Shown piece by piece: positions 50,827 through 62,728 of a DNA stretch of 64,000 nt (its first letter is position 1; each line of letters starts with the position of its first letter). Made by a program: the position numbers and the translations under genes. The notes beneath the pieces were generated by a model, which saw only the letters and a list, made by a program, of their open reading frames with translations, did not search any database and had not been told where the DNA came from. The stretch comes from Rosenbergiella collisarenosi (GTDB taxonomy: Bacteria; Pseudomonadota; Gammaproteobacteria; Enterobacterales; Enterobacteriaceae), in NCBI RefSeq assembly GCF_018494085.1, contig NZ_JABBFP010000002.1:372001-436000 (forward strand). Reading direction: 5' to 3'.

Positions 50827-51492
50827 ATGTCCGAATTAAGTCAGGAAGCGATACTGGTCCACGATGCGTTGCTGGCTCGCGGGCTTGAGACCCCTCTTAA
50901 TACGCCGGTGAACCGCTTAGAGAGCGAACAACGCAAACAAAAAATCGCCGAACATATGCGTGAGGTGATGCTGCTGCTTAACCTTGATCTTACCGATGAC
51001 AGCTTGATGGAAACGCCTAATCGTCTAGCAAAAATGTATGTCGATGAGATCTTCTCTGGCCTTGATTACGCGAATTTCCCGAAGATCACGGTTATTGAGA
51101 ATAAAATGAATGTCGATGAGATGGTTACGGTGCGTGATATTACGCTCACCAGCACCTGTGAACACCATTTCGTCACGATCGATGGTAAAGCGACAGTCGC
51201 CTATATCCCGAAGGATAAGGTGATCGGACTCTCTAAACTTAATCGTATTGTGCAGTTCTTTGCACAACGCCCACAGGTGCAAGAGCGCTTAACTCAACAG
51301 GTACTCGTCGCTCTCCAGACCTTACTTGGGACCAATAATGTCGCCGTATGTATCGATGCGGTTCACTATTGTGTCAAGGCGCGTGGCGTGAAGGATGCCA
51401 CCAGTGCGACCACGACAACCTCGCTGGGTGGACTTTTTAAGACTAGTCAAAATACTCGCCAAGAATTTTTACGGACTATCCGTAATAATTGA
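50827..51492 (+). CDS. folE: GTP cyclohydrolase I
   Basis: ATG 50827 follows TTGGAG at good spacing; the product has 221 residues, nearly the E. coli length of 222. Zinc ligands are the cysteines in TCEHHF and YCVKARG. It forms dihydroneopterin triphosphate from GTP, the first step of folate synthesis. It is divergent from the LysR gene. Confidence 0.97.
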   Translation: MSELSQEAILVHDALLARGLETPLNTPVNRLESEQRKQKIAEHMREVMLLLNLDLTDDSLMETPNRLAKMYVDEIFSGLDYANFPKITVIENKMNVDEMVTVRDITLTSTCEHHFVTIDGKATVAYIPKDKVIGLSKLNRIVQFFAQRPQVQERLTQQVLVALQTLLGTNNVAVCIDAVHYCVKARGVKDATSATTTTSLGGLFKTSQNTRQEFLRTIRNN

Positions 51493-51501
51493 TGATCCTA
51501 T

Positions 51502-51521
51502 GGCCAGGGTATGACCTGGCC
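51502..51521 (+). terminator. Hairpin after folE
   Basis: GGCCAGG (51502-51508) pairs with CCTGGCC (51515-51521). There is no T run, so it may be a weak end site or RNA structure before yeiB. Confidence 0.4.
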
Positions 51522-51539
51522 TACTGAGACCTCACCGCT

Positions 51540-52676
51540 ATGCCTCGTTATCCTCAAATCGATTGCCTTCGCGGGCTGGCCATACTCGGCATCCTCCTGC
51601 TGAATATCGTTAGCTTTGGGCTACCCGCAGCCGCTTATTTAAATCCGGCATGGCATGGGCTGCCCTCCACGGGGGAAACAGTGCTATGGGCGGCGCTTAA
51701 TCTCTTTGCTCAGATGAAGTTTCTCTCGGTATTGGGGCTCTTATTTGGTGCGGGGATCGTCTTTCAGTTGCCTCGTGGCCCGTCTTGGATCAGGCATCGT
51801 CTATTGTGGCTAGTGCTCTTCGGTTTACTCCATGGCATCTTACTATGGCAGGGCGATATTCTGCTCGCATGGGGACTGACCGGGCTTGCGGTACACCGGG
51901 TGATTGCGCAGAGTCAAGATAATGAAAGCTTGTTACGTACCGGTATCCTTTTCTATCTTTTTGGGGTGGGGCTACTCGCCGTGTATGCCGCAATATCCGG
52001 CCATACGCCTGGCAGCGATTGGTTACCACAGCCAGCCGAGATCGAGGCGGAACGTACCGTGAAACTGGCTGGAGGATGGCTCGCGATCGACGATCGCTTC
52101 GCTCAACTCGATGGGCGACTAGCGGCCTTACTCACGCAATACGGCTGGGAATTGGCCGGCCTGATGCTTACTGGTGCGGCGTTGACCCGTAAAGGCTGGA
52201 TGCTAGGGCAGCGTACACCGGAACATTATCGCCGCTGTTACCAGATTTTACTCCCCGCTGGACTGCTCATCACAGGTCTGGGAACTGTTTTGCAATATTT
52301 TACCGGTTGGGATTTTCGGTGGAGTGGTTTTTGGCTACAGATCCCCGGGGAGCTGGCCAGCCCGCTCCTAGCCGTCGGCTATATCGCACTGCTCCACGCC
52401 CATTGGCAGCGTCTGTCTACATGGCGGATCACCGCATCACTCACTCAAGTCGGTCGGATGGCATTTAGCAATTATCTACTCCAAACCGTGGTCTGCACCG
52501 TTATTTTCTCAGTGATGGGCTATTTTATGCAACTCACCCGACTGCAACTCTTAGCGGTCGTGCCCCTGGTTTGGCTGGTTAACTTGGTTTTTTCCTCTCT
52601 TTGGCTGCGCCATTTCCGCCAAGGTCCTCTTGAAAGCGCTTGGCGATGGCTCACCGCATGGACGACCCGCTCTTGA
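51540..52676 (+). CDS. yeiB: DUF418 membrane protein YeiB
   Basis: This 378-residue membrane protein with nine or ten helices begins with YPQIDCLRGLAILGILLLNIVSFGLP and has the C-terminal DUF418 segments GRMAFSNYLLQTV and ESAWRWLT. It follows folE as in E. coli. Function is unknown. Confidence 0.93.
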   Translation: MPRYPQIDCLRGLAILGILLLNIVSFGLPAAAYLNPAWHGLPSTGETVLWAALNLFAQMKFLSVLGLLFGAGIVFQLPRGPSWIRHRLLWLVLFGLLHGILLWQGDILLAWGLTGLAVHRVIAQSQDNESLLRTGILFYLFGVGLLAVYAAISGHTPGSDWLPQPAEIEAERTVKLAGGWLAIDDRFAQLDGRLAALLTQYGWELAGLMLTGAALTRKGWMLGQRTPEHYRRCYQILLPAGLLITGLGTVLQYFTGWDFRWSGFWLQIPGELASPLLAVGYIALLHAHWQRLSTWRITASLTQVGRMAFSNYLLQTVVCTVIFSVMGYFMQLTRLQLLAVVPLVWLVNLVFSSLWLRHFRQGPLESAWRWLTAWTTRS

Positions 52677-52955
52677 GGGAGAGTTACCTGACAGCGGTAA
52701 TTTGATGCGGGATGCAAGTAATTTAGGGGAAGAAAGATGAAGGATTCGTTACCGCGCTCGGGTCTGGATATTAGGGTTATTTTTGTAATGCCTGTTGAGG
52801 CTTACGTTTTTCTGAGAAGATAATTTAGGGGCCGCTGCCACGGGAATCCGCCAAATTAATTCATAAATTTGGAACATTGTCTTTTCTAAAGCCGTAAAAG
52901 TCACAGGTAAATAATAGTTTCTATCGGGTATACCCGTCACTTTTTCGCTAAATTC

Positions 52956-53240
52956 CTAGTGTGCTGCCAGTGCGTTGAAAAACTCGGGGTCGTCCTGTAT
53001 CGTCGCCAGCACCTTTGCCGCCAGCCCGGTCGGATTACGCCGTTTTTGTTCCCAGCTTTTGATGGTATCGAGGCTGGTACCCAATGCTTTGGCCATTTCA
53101 GCCTGTGAAACATTCAGTTTTTCACGGATAGCTTTCACATCTGCTACATCATAGCGAGTAACGCGTGACGGCAAGACTGAGCCATTCTTGATAGCGACGG
53201 CTTCTTCAAGGGATGCTTTCAGTTCGTTAAAAATACTCAT
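52956..53240 (-). CDS. HigA/NadS-like antitoxin
   Basis: ATG at 53240 (MSIFNELKASLEEA) gives 94 residues; the XRE helix-turn-helix lies at about 45-80 (AIREKLNVSQAEMAKALGTSLDTIKSWEQKRRNP). It follows the toxin gene with the two reading frames overlapping by one or two bases, the HigBA order of toxin first. Together they are expected to repress their own promoter. Confidence 0.88.
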   Translation of the reverse strand: MSIFNELKASLEEAVAIKNGSVLPSRVTRYDVADVKAIREKLNVSQAEMAKALGTSLDTIKSWEQKRRNPTGLAAKVLATIQDDPEFFNALAAH

Positions 53241-53241
53241 G

Positions 53242-53574
53242 CTACACCTCATCGTTGAGTCGTTTGGTCAGTTTTTTTAGCTCTGCTTTTTCAGCCTCGG
53301 TTAGGCTTTCTTTCGCGCTTTTCGGGTAAGCCATGACCAGATAGATAACTTCCTTTGTCGCCAGAAAATAGACCACTCTCGCGCTGCCACTTTTACCTTG
53401 GTTACCGGTCGCCATTCTGATTTTTCGCAGGCCACCGGTTCCTGTTATTAAGTCACCTTTATCCGGTGATTCGATAAGCTCGCTCTGTAAATCTTTAAGC
53501 TCACTATCCGTGGCAATTGTTTGAATTTGCTGAGTGAAGAGCGATGTCTCAATAAATTCGATAGCGTGACTCAT
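53242..53574 (-). CDS. RelE/HigB-like toxin
   Basis: The 110-residue protein belongs to the RelE superfamily group paired with XRE antitoxins: GDLITGTGGLRKIRMATGNQGKSGSARVVYFLATKEVIYLVMAYPKSAKESLTEAEKAELKKL. It is the upstream gene of the pair. Such toxins cut messenger RNA on the ribosome. The pair sits at a place where E. coli has none. Confidence 0.88.
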   Translation of the reverse strand: MSHAIEFIETSLFTQQIQTIATDSELKDLQSELIESPDKGDLITGTGGLRKIRMATGNQGKSGSARVVYFLATKEVIYLVMAYPKSAKESLTEAEKAELKKLTKRLNDEV

Positions 53575-53590
53575 ATAGCTTTCTCTTTAT

Positions 53591-53607
53591 GGGTTACATA
53601 GTACCCC
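53591..53607 (-). promoter_or_regulatory. Palindromic operator of the toxin-antitoxin pair
   Basis: GGGTTAC (53591-53597) and GTACCCC (53601-53607) form an imperfect inverted repeat with spacer ATA, 17 bases ahead of the toxin start. HigA-type antitoxins bind such sites. Confidence 0.6.
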
Positions 53608-54163
53608 ATTGAGCCCCTATTTCCATTTAAAAATATAGGCTAAAGTCTCGATTTTGAGACTGACGCTGTCTTTTTTCTATGACTTGAAACTTCACTATCG
53701 TAACGAGAATCTCCGGCTGAAATAGGGATGGTTTTAGCAGGGAGATCCCGCGCTTTAAACTTTCTCTCGCTTGCTACAGCGGTCAATAAAGACTTCGTTC
53801 GCTGACTCTGGTGCTACGAGAAAAAGACGAAAGGTGATTCGTGCCTTGAACATGCTACGCGGCAACGACGAGCAGGGTTGGTCGGGTAGATTAACTGTTT
53901 TCGCTAGCCGATTGATCCGTCAATATCCCGCCTCCCCCTGAGATACAGTACTTTTTACGGGGGGCTGTGCATCCCGAGCATAGGGATGCTGAATTTCTCG
54001 AAAAAGTGATTAGTTTTACGGTTTGGTCGAAACCCCAACTTAGCCAATGATGAGCGAGGAAATTAATCTGCTGCCTCGCACAACGGCTCGATACAGCAAT
54101 ATAGACTATGCTGATTAGCAGGGTACTGAGCCAAGAGTGAGGTGAGTCAATGAGGGGTTATAT
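53608..54163. other. Gene-free stretch between toxin gene and yfcH
   Basis: In 589 bases (53575-54163) I find no supported gene on either strand. Two inverted repeats are visible: CCCCC (53936-53940) with GGGGG (53959-53963), and GCATCCC (53969-53975) with GGGATGC (53983-53989). No T run follows. The stretch may be decayed DNA left at the synteny break or an untested non-coding RNA. The yfcH promoter should lie at its right end. Confidence 0.55.
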
Positions 54164-55063
54164 ATGAATATTTTAATGACTGGCGCGACGGGATTAATTG
54201 GCCGTCGATTGGTCGAGGAGCTGCAAAGCCAGTCTCATCAGCTGACTATTTTGACACGTTCACCGCGCCGCGCGGCTGAATATTTTGGCGATCAGGTCAC
54301 GCTATGGGAGACGCTCGCCGACCAAACCTCCTTAGACGGTTTCGACGGCGTGATCAATCTGGCGGGAGAGCCGATTGCTGATAAGCGCTGGACGCCAGAA
54401 CAGAAAAAAAAGCTCTGTGATAGCCGCTGGCAGCTAACAGAGAAACTCGCTTCACTGATCACGACGAGTCTTAAGCCTCCTGCGGTATTTATCTCGGGCT
54501 CTGCGGTTGGCTATTACGGTGATCAGGGAGAAGAGGAGGTAGACGAGGACCATCCTGCGAATAAAGAATTTAGCTGGCAGTTATGCGCGCAATGGGAAGC
54601 CTTAGCATTGGCGGCGGCAAGCGAGGCAACACGTGTTTGCTTACTACGTACGGGCGTGGTGCTTTCCTCGACCGGCGGCGCCCTTGCGAAAATGGTGTTT
54701 CCTTTTCGCGTCGGACTGGGCGGCCCGCTGGGTAATGGCCAGCAGTTTATGCCGTGGATCCATATTGAGGATATGGTCAGGGGGATTATTTTTCTACTGA
54801 ACCACCCTGACGCTAAGGGCGCATTTAATATGGTCGCACCGACTCCGGTACGTAATGCACAATTTAGTCGAGTACTGGGAGAGGTTCTCCATCGCCCAAC
54901 GCTATTTCGGGTACCCGCAAGCGTCATACGGCTACTAATGGGCGAGTCAGCAACCCTAGTTTTGGGCGGTCAACGGGCAGTGCCCAAACGACTTCATGAG
55001 GCTGGATATGTGTTTCGTTATCAAGAGTTAAAACCAGCCTTACAGGATGTGTTAAACAAGTAG
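54164..55063 (+). CDS. yfcH: NAD-dependent epimerase-like protein YfcH
   Basis: The 299-residue short-chain dehydrogenase of the TIGR01777 type has the Rossmann motif [16 protein letters not shown] and [16 protein letters not shown] (active-site tyrosine YYG) and the HIEDMVRGI segment. Substrate unknown. It is not next to sanA in E. coli. Confidence 0.93.
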   Translation: MNILMTGATGLIGRRLVEELQSQSHQLTILTRSPRRAAEYFGDQVTLWETLADQTSLDGFDGVINLAGEPIADKRWTPEQKKKLCDSRWQLTEKLASLITTSLKPPAVFISGSAVGYYGDQGEEEVDEDHPANKEFSWQLCAQWEALALAAASEATRVCLLRTGVVLSSTGGALAKMVFPFRVGLGGPLGNGQQFMPWIHIEDMVRGIIFLLNHPDAKGAFNMVAPTPVRNAQFSRVLGEVLHRPTLFRVPASVIRLLMGESATLVLGGQRAVPKRLHEAGYVFRYQELKPALQDVLNK

Positions 55064-55076
55064 AGCTGTAGCAACG

Positions 55077-55841
<765 letters not shown>

Positions 55842-55897
55842 TCAGGCAAGGAGTTCAAGGTAAGCCGGTGCTGGCACTTACCTTTTTTCTGAGGAGA

Positions 55898-57595
55898 TTA
55901 GATAGAGGCTCGGCGATAATGACGATAATGCGGTTTCCAGAAATTAGCGTTGACCGCCTTTTTGATCTGCGCTTCACTACTCTGAGCTGCGATGCCATCC
56001 TGCTGTGCTGCCAACGCGACTTGCACGGCGATATGCTTAGAGACAGACTGAATATCGGTAATAGGCGGCAGAATAGGCCCTTCACCTTGCGTAGCCTGCG
56101 GCGAGCAGTCGGCTAATGCGCGGCAGGCGCTCAGTAACATATTCTCAGTGACTCGGCGCGCGCCACTCGCAATGACGCCAAGGCCAATCCCAGGGAAAAT
56201 ATAGGCGTTATTACACTGTGCGATGGCGTAGTCGTTGCCTTGCCAGGTGACGGTGCCAAACGGGCTTCCTGTGGCGACCAAGGCTTTACCCTCGGTCCAA
56301 CTCAGGATATCTGTCGGCGTGGCTTCGGCGCGAGACGTTGGGTTAGAGAGCGGCATTACAATTGGTGTATCACAGTGTTTTACCATTTCGCGGATGATCT
56401 CTTCGGTAAATAGCCCCGGCTGACCCGAGACCCCGATTAAAATCGAGGGGTGCGCATTACGTACGACATCAAACAATGAGTAGTCATCGTTATCGCTCTG
56501 CCAATCGCTGAGCGAGGAGGAAGACTGGCTTAGGCGCTGTTGGAAGTCGAGTAAATTGGTTAATTTATCCGTTAACAACCCATAGCGGTCGACCATAAAC
56601 ACGCGCGCTCGCGCCTCTTTCTCAGATAGCCCCTCATGTTGCATCTCTTTAACGATCTGCTCGGCAATCCCACAACCGGCTGAGCCTGCCCCTAAGAACG
56701 CAACACGCTGGTCGGAGAGCTTAGTCCCTGCGGCGCGGCTGGCGGCGACTAACGTCCCGACGGCGACGGCTGCAGTTCCTTGAATATCGTCATTGAAACA
56801 GCAGAGTTCATCTTGGTAACGCTCCAGCAATGGCATGGCATTCTTCTGGGCGAAGTCTTCAAACTGCAACAGTACGTTAGGCCAACGTCGCTTGACCGCG
56901 CTAATAAAGGAGGCAACGAAGCTATCGTACTCTTCGCCCGTGATCCGCGGGTGACGCCATCCCATATAGAGCGGGTCATTAAGCAGCTGTTGATTATTAG
57001 TTCCGACGTCGAGGACGATAGGGAGCGTATAGGCCGGGCTGATACCGCCACAAGCTGTGTACAGCGCTAACTTACCGATAGGGATCCCCATCCCGCCGAT
57101 ACCGAGATCGCCGAGACCTAAGATCCGCTCGCCATCTGTTACGACTATGACTTTGACATTCTGCTTGGTCGCATTCTGTAGCATGTCTTCAATATGATCG
57201 CGTTGCGGATAGGAGATGAAAACCCCGCGCGCACGGCGATAGATTTCGGAGAAGTGTTCACACGCACTGCCGACGGTCGGGGTATAAATGATCGGCATCA
57301 TCTCTTCAAGATGGTCATCGATTAAGCGGTAAAATAGCGTTTCGTTGGTATCTTGGATATTACGTAAGAAGACATGTTTATCATTATCGTTACGAAACGC
57401 ATTGAATTGTTGCCACGCACGCTCGGCTTGTTCATCGATCGTTTCAACGGTATCCGGTAGGAGGCCATTAAGATTAAAGGCAGCGCGTTCTTCTTGGCTA
57501 AAAGCGCTCCCTTTATTCAATAACGGAAACTCCAGTAAGATTGGCCCAGCGTAAGGGATATAGAGGGGACGTTCGCTTTCGTACTCCAGTTCCAT
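55898..57595 (-). CDS. maeA: NAD-dependent malic enzyme
   Basis: ATG 57595, six bases after GGAG, gives 565 residues, the exact E. coli length; an ATG four codons upstream lacks a ribosome site. The [21 protein letters not shown] start, [43 protein letters not shown] and [18 protein letters not shown] are conserved. It decarboxylates malate to pyruvate. In E. coli it is elsewhere on the chromosome. Confidence 0.96.
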   Translation of the reverse strand: MELEYESERPLYIPYAGPILLEFPLLNKGSAFSQEERAAFNLNGLLPDTVETIDEQAERAWQQFNAFRNDNDKHVFLRNIQDTNETLFYRLIDDHLEEMMPIIYTPTVGSACEHFSEIYRRARGVFISYPQRDHIEDMLQNATKQNVKVIVVTDGERILGLGDLGIGGMGIPIGKLALYTACGGISPAYTLPIVLDVGTNNQQLLNDPLYMGWRHPRITGEEYDSFVASFISAVKRRWPNVLLQFEDFAQKNAMPLLERYQDELCCFNDDIQGTAAVAVGTLVAASRAAGTKLSDQRVAFLGAGSAGCGIAEQIVKEMQHEGLSEKEARARVFMVDRYGLLTDKLTNLLDFQQRLSQSSSSLSDWQSDNDDYSLFDVVRNAHPSILIGVSGQPGLFTEEIIREMVKHCDTPIVMPLSNPTSRAEATPTDILSWTEGKALVATGSPFGTVTWQGNDYAIAQCNNAYIFPGIGLGVIASGARRVTENMLLSACRALADCSPQATQGEGPILPPITDIQSVSKHIAVQVALAAQQDGIAAQSSEAQIKKAVNANFWKPHYRHYRRASI

Positions 57596-57708
57596 GCTTA
57601 ACTCCATAATGAGGGAGGTGAGGGGCGTGATGTGGAGTAACTATAGCCCGCTACGCTGAGCTTTTCCGCGCATTGAGTCACTTTCTTACCAAATTTAACC
57701 GAACGATA

Positions 57709-58599
57709 TCACTTTACGGTAACGGTCACCGTTTCTAACGGGTGGTAGCCTAACGCGGACAACGTGACGGCGGTGGCTTCACGCTGAGACAGGCTGGCCT
57801 GCGCGACTTCAACCAATACGGCACGGCGTAGGGCGCTGACAGGATGTCCATGTAACTGCATGAGGATCAGTGCACTTTGCAGAGGGGGTAAGCTTGGGTT
57901 AAATGCCGCATTTTCTGCATAGCGTCCGGTGATCCAGTGCCCGCTAGCAAGTTGTAAGGCAATGCCGCTATATGCCCTGGTATAAGGGGCATAGCTCTGG
58001 CTAGCCGCGTCGATAGCGGCCTGAACCAGCGGATCATCATGCTCACTCAGGCGTTGGGTCTGCGGGTCGAACAGCTTCTGCGTTACCCCCAAGTCTTGAG
58101 GACCGAAGGCATTGGGGAGGTAATAATGCAACGATTGTGTCGCACAGCCAGGAAGCGCGATTGTCAGCTGCTCGGCGCAATTTAACTCGTTCATAAATTG
58201 TCGACAATGCCCGCAAGGTGTGTAGTTAACCGTGACGGCGGTCAGGCGGCTCTCGTCGCTTAACCAGGCGTGGGTGATGGCGCTCTGTTCAGCATGGACT
58301 GTCTGTTGCAGCGGTGCGGCGGCAAACTCCATATTGGCGCCGAGATACCAGCGACCGCTCTCGCCGTGGGCGATGGCCCCGACGTTAAAGTGTGAGAGGG
58401 GTGCTACCGCGTAGCTCGCCGCGATAGGAAGCAAGGCGATGGCCATCTCTGGCGCTGACAGCCCACTCGCCTGTTGTAAGGCGGTGACCTCTTCAGCGCT
58501 GAAGCTGGCGGAAAATTGCTCACCGCTAAGATAAGGGAGTAAGGCTTGGGCTAGGCGAGGTGGGCAGTCATTTAATGCATGGAGTAAGTTCTCGTTCAT
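57709..58599 (-). CDS. cdd: Cytidine deaminase
   Basis: The start at ATG 58599 is chosen by likeness of length (296 residues) to E. coli Cdd (294). Zinc motif HAEQSA holds a ligand His and catalytic Glu, and PCGHCRQ gives two cysteines. It is a two-domain homodimeric form. The metG terminator lies just upstream. Confidence 0.95.
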   Translation of the reverse strand: MNENLLHALNDCPPRLAQALLPYLSGEQFSASFSAEEVTALQQASGLSAPEMAIALLPIAASYAVAPLSHFNVGAIAHGESGRWYLGANMEFAAAPLQQTVHAEQSAITHAWLSDESRLTAVTVNYTPCGHCRQFMNELNCAEQLTIALPGCATQSLHYYLPNAFGPQDLGVTQKLFDPQTQRLSEHDDPLVQAAIDAASQSYAPYTRAYSGIALQLASGHWITGRYAENAAFNPSLPPLQSALILMQLHGHPVSALRRAVLVEVAQASLSQREATAVTLSALGYHPLETVTVTVK

Positions 58600-58621
58600 C
58601 GCGCTTTTCTCATTATTCAAT

Positions 58622-58649
58622 GGAAAAAAAAACCGGGCAATGCCCGGCT
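58622..58649 (-). terminator. metG terminator
   Basis: On the minus strand a CCGGGCA/TGCCCGG stem is followed by nine T. It ends the metG message upstream of cdd. Confidence 0.88.
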
Positions 58650-58665
58650 CAGAATAGTTAAACGG

Positions 58666-60729
58666 TTATCGTACCGGCATACCCGGTGTCGCGCCGCTAT
58701 CTGCCGACAAGATGAATAAGTCGGCCCCACCGTTACCGGCAGAAAGCACCATCCCTTCCGATACGCCGAAGCGCATTTTACGAGGAGCGAGGTTAGCGAC
58801 AATAATTGTCAAGCGGCCCACTAAGACCGACGGATCCGGGTAAGCGGCACGGATCCCGGAGAAAATCTGACGCTTCTCCCCGCCAACATCCAGCATCAAG
58901 CGGAGTAATTTATCTGACCCCTCGACCAGTTCGGCCACTTCGATTAGCGCAACACGCATATCGACCTTAGCAAAATCGTCGATAGTGATTGGACCAGCCG
59001 GCGCGTCCTCAGTGACAACGGGAGCCGCCGCTTTCTTCTCTACTTTTTTAGCAGGCGTTGGTGCAGGGGCCGCGGCATTGGCATCCTGTTTCGAGGCATT
59101 GATCAGTCCCTCGACTTTTGCCATCTCGATACGTTGATACAACGCTTTGAACGGCGCCACACGATGGTTGAGCAGCGGTTGAGCGATCGCATCCCAAGTT
59201 AGCGTGCTTTGCAAGAATGCCTCTGCACGTTCGCTTAACGCAGGCAGCACAGGTTTTAACCAAGTCATCAATACTCGGAACAGATGAATACCCATTGAGC
59301 AGATAGCCTGTAGTTTCGCATCGCTGCCTTCTTGTTTCGCGACAACCCATGGCGCTTGCTCATCCACATAGCGGTTAGCATCATCGGCTAAGGCCATAAT
59401 CTCGCGGATAGCGCGGCTGAATTCACGACTCTCCCATGCATCGCCAATTGACGCTGATGCGTCGATAAAGCGTTGGTACAGGACAGGATCATCTAATTCT
59501 GCCGCTAGCTGCCCGTCAAAACGCTTGGTGATAAACCCAGCATTGCGCGACGCAAGGTTGACGACTTTATTGACCACATCGGCGTTAACGCGCTGTACGT
59601 AATCCTCAAGATTGAGATCGATATCGTCGATACGCGAGGAGAGCTTCGCCGCATAGTAGTAACGTAAGCTATCGGCATCAAGATGTTCCAGCCAAGTGCT
59701 CGCTTTAATAAAGGTGCCGCGTGATTTAGACATCTTCGCGCCGTTGACCGTGACATAACCATGAACGAATAGATTCGTGGGCTTACGATGGTCGCTGCCT
59801 TCCAACATCGCTGGCCAGAATAGGCTGTGGAAGTAGACAATATCTTTGCCAATAAAGTGGTAAAGCTCGGTCGTCGAGTCTTTTTTCCAATACTCATCGA
59901 AATCGATATCGCTGCGTTTGTTACAGAGATTACGGAACGAGCCCATGTAGCCGATAGGGGCATCGAGCCAGACGTAGAAATATTTGCCTGGCGCATCGGG
60001 AATTTCGAAACCGAAGTACGGCGCATCGCGAGAAATATCCCACTGTTGCAAGCCAGTTTCAAACCACTCCTGCATTTTATTAGCGACTTGTTCTTGCAAC
60101 GCACCAGAGCGCGTCCATGCTTTCAGCATTTCAGAGAAAGACGGTAGGTCGAAGAAGAAGTGCTCCGAGTCGCGCATTACCGGGGTCGCACCGGAGACGA
60201 CGGACTTCGGTTCGATGAGTTCGGTTGGGCTGTATGTGGCGCTACAGACTTCGCAGTTATCGCCATATTGGTCGACGGCCTTACATTTTGGACAGGTGCC
60301 TTTGACGAAGCGATCGGGTAAGAACATCCCTTTTTCTGGATCGTACAGTTGGGAGATAGTACGGTTCTTGATCAGCCCGTTCGCTTTTAGGCGGCCATAG
60401 ATCAATGCAGAAAGCTGACGGTTCTCTTCGCAGTGCGTCGAGTGATAGTTATCGTAGCTAATATTGAAGCCCGCAAAATCACGCTGATGCTCCGCACTCA
60501 TTTCGGCGATCATCGCTTCTGGCGTAACCCCTAATTGCTGGGCTTTCAACATGATTGGCGTACCGTGTGCATCGTCCGCACAGATAAACCAAGCGGTATT
60601 GCCACGCATCCGCTGATACCGTACCCAGATATCAGCTTGGATATGCTCGAGCATATGTCCAAGGTGAATTGAGCCGTTGGCGTAAGGCAGGGCGCAGGTG
60701 ACCAGTAGTTTTTTTGTGGCTTGAGTCAT
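58666..60729 (-). CDS. metG: Methionyl-tRNA synthetase
   Basis: The start at 60729 ([29 protein letters not shown]) gives 687 residues. The HIGH-type motif is HLGH and the KMSKS motif is KMSKSRG; the zinc knuckle has [19 protein letters not shown]-terminal tRNA-binding domain (about 580-687, [18 protein letters not shown]) follows an alanine-rich linker. It is divergent from mrp. Confidence 0.97.
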   Translation of the reverse strand: MTQATKKLLVTCALPYANGSIHLGHMLEHIQADIWVRYQRMRGNTAWFICADDAHGTPIMLKAQQLGVTPEAMIAEMSAEHQRDFAGFNISYDNYHSTHCEENRQLSALIYGRLKANGLIKNRTISQLYDPEKGMFLPDRFVKGTCPKCKAVDQYGDNCEVCSATYSPTELIEPKSVVSGATPVMRDSEHFFFDLPSFSEMLKAWTRSGALQEQVANKMQEWFETGLQQWDISRDAPYFGFEIPDAPGKYFYVWLDAPIGYMGSFRNLCNKRSDIDFDEYWKKDSTTELYHFIGKDIVYFHSLFWPAMLEGSDHRKPTNLFVHGYVTVNGAKMSKSRGTFIKASTWLEHLDADSLRYYYAAKLSSRIDDIDLNLEDYVQRVNADVVNKVVNLASRNAGFITKRFDGQLAAELDDPVLYQRFIDASASIGDAWESREFSRAIREIMALADDANRYVDEQAPWVVAKQEGSDAKLQAICSMGIHLFRVLMTWLKPVLPALSERAEAFLQSTLTWDAIAQPLLNHRVAPFKALYQRIEMAKVEGLINASKQDANAAAPAPTPAKKVEKKAAAPVVTEDAPAGPITIDDFAKVDMRVALIEVAELVEGSDKLLRLMLDVGGEKRQIFSGIRAAYPDPSVLVGRLTIIVANLAPRKMRFGVSEGMVLSAGNGGADLFILSADSGATPGMPVR

Positions 60730-60900
60730 AGTTAGCGTAGCTTTCTGTAGAGGAAAAAAAGGAATAATGAATGGTAACTGATGGCCCCGACAAGGTAAAC
60801 GGTTAACGTCAACTAACAGCATGGACAAGGAGAATCTGTTAATATTGCACCCATTATTGGGATTTATGGAACCGTCATTGACGCCCCGAGGAGCGACGCT

Positions 60901-62004
60901 ATGTCTTTTGACCCTTCACACTCGCATGATCTGCGTAACATCGTTAATCCGCTGCTGGCGGAGTTTTCTCACCCTACCTTACGTAAAAATCTCGTCGAGC
61001 TAGGGGCGATACGCCATGCTGTGCTTCTCGACCAGGTCCTGCATATCGAACTGACGCTGCCCTTTGCTTGGCCACAAGGTTCGCAGGTTCTCAAGGCTTG
61101 GGCATCGCCGCAACTTTGTGAGGCGACAGGCGCGACGGCGGTGGACTGGCACTTTGACTATGCAATCGCGACGTTGCAACGGGTCAAAAAGCTGCCCGGC
61201 TGCCGGGGGGTGAAAAATATTATCGCGGTCAGCTCCGGTAAAGGCGGCGTCGGCAAGTCTAGTACCGCGCTAAACGTAGCGTTAGCCTTGGCGACGCCAG
61301 GGGTTAAAGTGGGTGTGCTCGATGCGGACATCTATGGCCCGTCGATTCCACAGATGTTGGGTACCGCGGAACAACGTCCTTCCTCGCCGGATGGTAAACA
61401 TATGGCGCCGATCCTCAGCTATGGACTGGCGACTAACTCGATTGGTTACCTTGTCACCGACGACAACGCGATGATTTGGCGTGGACCGATGGCCAGTAAG
61501 GCGTTATTGCAGCTACTCAATGAGACCCTATGGCCGGATCTCGATTATCTCGTGGTCGACATGCCACCCGGCACGGGTGACATCCAGTTAACGCTCGCGC
61601 AGAACATCCCCGTCACCGGTGCGGTCGTCGTCACCACGCCGCAAGATGTGGCACTACTCGATGCACGGAAAGGGGTGGTGATGTTCAATAAGGTGGATGT
61701 CCCCGTGTTGGGAATTGTCGAAAATATGAGTATTCATATCTGCCAAAACTGTGGTCATCAAGAAGCTATCTTCGGTCACGAGGGGGCGCAGGGGCTAAGT
61801 ACCGACTATGGTATCCCGGTGTTGGGTAAGATACCCCTGCATATCCAATTGCGCGAAGATTTAGATGCGGGGATCCCGACGGTGGTACGCGACCCTAGTG
61901 GAGCATTCAGCGATCTCTATCGCGAAATTGCCGACAATATCGCCACCGAGCTTTACTGGCAAGGCGAGGTGATCCCGGAAGATATCGCCATCAGAACGCT
62001 TTGA
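60901..62004 (+). CDS. mrp: Iron-sulfur carrier ATPase Mrp/ApbC
   Basis: The 367-residue protein has an N-terminal MIP18-like segment (to about residue 90) and a P-loop ATPase domain with [12 protein letters not shown] at 109-120 and a CQNC pair (near residue 281) for cluster binding. It helps assemble iron-sulfur clusters. Its place opposite metG is as in E. coli. Confidence 0.96.
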   Translation: MSFDPSHSHDLRNIVNPLLAEFSHPTLRKNLVELGAIRHAVLLDQVLHIELTLPFAWPQGSQVLKAWASPQLCEATGATAVDWHFDYAIATLQRVKKLPGCRGVKNIIAVSSGKGGVGKSSTALNVALALATPGVKVGVLDADIYGPSIPQMLGTAEQRPSSPDGKHMAPILSYGLATNSIGYLVTDDNAMIWRGPMASKALLQLLNETLWPDLDYLVVDMPPGTGDIQLTLAQNIPVTGAVVVTTPQDVALLDARKGVVMFNKVDVPVLGIVENMSIHICQNCGHQEAIFGHEGAQGLSTDYGIPVLGKIPLHIQLREDLDAGIPTVVRDPSGAFSDLYREIADNIATELYWQGEVIPEDIAIRTL

Positions 62005-62098
62005 TAGGTATGACTGATTAGACTGATATGCAGCAGTGATTGGCCTCTGTGGGGTGGGTGCTTTAAGGTAGTCCCCAACATAACTACGGAGGCCCACC

Positions 62099-62662
62099 AT
62101 GGCGATTATCAATACTAAGATTAAACCGTTTGCGAATACTGCCTTTAAATCAGGCCAATTTATCGACCTGACCGAAAAAGACGTTCTCGGTAAATGGAGC
62201 GTGTTCTTCTTCTATCCTGCAGACTTCACCTTCGTATGTCCGACTGAGCTGGGCGACGTAGCCGACCATTACGACGAATTCCAAAAGCTGGGCGTTGATA
62301 TCTACTCTGTATCAACCGATACCCACTTCACCCACAAAGCGTGGCACGGCAGCTCCGAAACGATCGGTAAAATCAATTATGCGATGATCGGTGACCCGAC
62401 AGGTGCCTTAACGCGTAATTTCGACATCATGCGTGAAGCACAGGGGCTTGCTGATCGCGGTACCTTTATCGTCGATCCAGAAGGGATCATTCAAGCCGTC
62501 GAAATTACGGCAGAGGGTATTGGCCGTGATGCGTCAGACCTGCTGCGTAAGGTGAAAGCCGCTCAGTATGTGGCGAGCCATCCTGGCGAAGTCTGCCCAG
62601 CAAAATGGAAGGAAGGCGAAGCGACTCTGTCTCCTTCTCTCGACCTAGTCGGTAAAATCTAA
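62099..62662 (+). CDS. ahpC: Alkyl hydroperoxide reductase, peroxidase subunit
   Basis: The 187-residue typical 2-Cys peroxiredoxin has the peroxidatic Cys47 in TFVCPTE and the resolving Cys166 in GEVCPAKW. It reduces organic peroxides and hydrogen peroxide and is recycled by AhpF, encoded next. The OxyR-type control expected here was not resolved in the 94-base upstream region. Confidence 0.98.
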   Translation: MAIINTKIKPFANTAFKSGQFIDLTEKDVLGKWSVFFFYPADFTFVCPTELGDVADHYDEFQKLGVDIYSVSTDTHFTHKAWHGSSETIGKINYAMIGDPTGALTRNFDIMREAQGLADRGTFIVDPEGIIQAVEITAEGIGRDASDLLRKVKAAQYVASHPGEVCPAKWKEGEATLSPSLDLVGKI

Positions 62663-62687
62663 ACGACGTTTGCATCGTTATCGTATT

Positions 62688-62712
62688 ACGGGCGCTATGG
62701 CGCCCGTTTTTA
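62688..62712 (+). terminator. Attenuator between ahpC and ahpF
   Basis: ACGGGCGC (62688-62695) and GCGCCCGT (62700-62707) with loop TATG run into five T. A partial terminator here would keep AhpC far above AhpF, as needed. Confidence 0.82.
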
Positions 62713-62728
62713 TATCCGGGGAGGGAAC

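Noticed and set aside
62005..62098. OxyR site ahead of ahpC
   Set aside because: Expected from family knowledge but no clear ATAG-type spaced motif could be read, so it is not listed.
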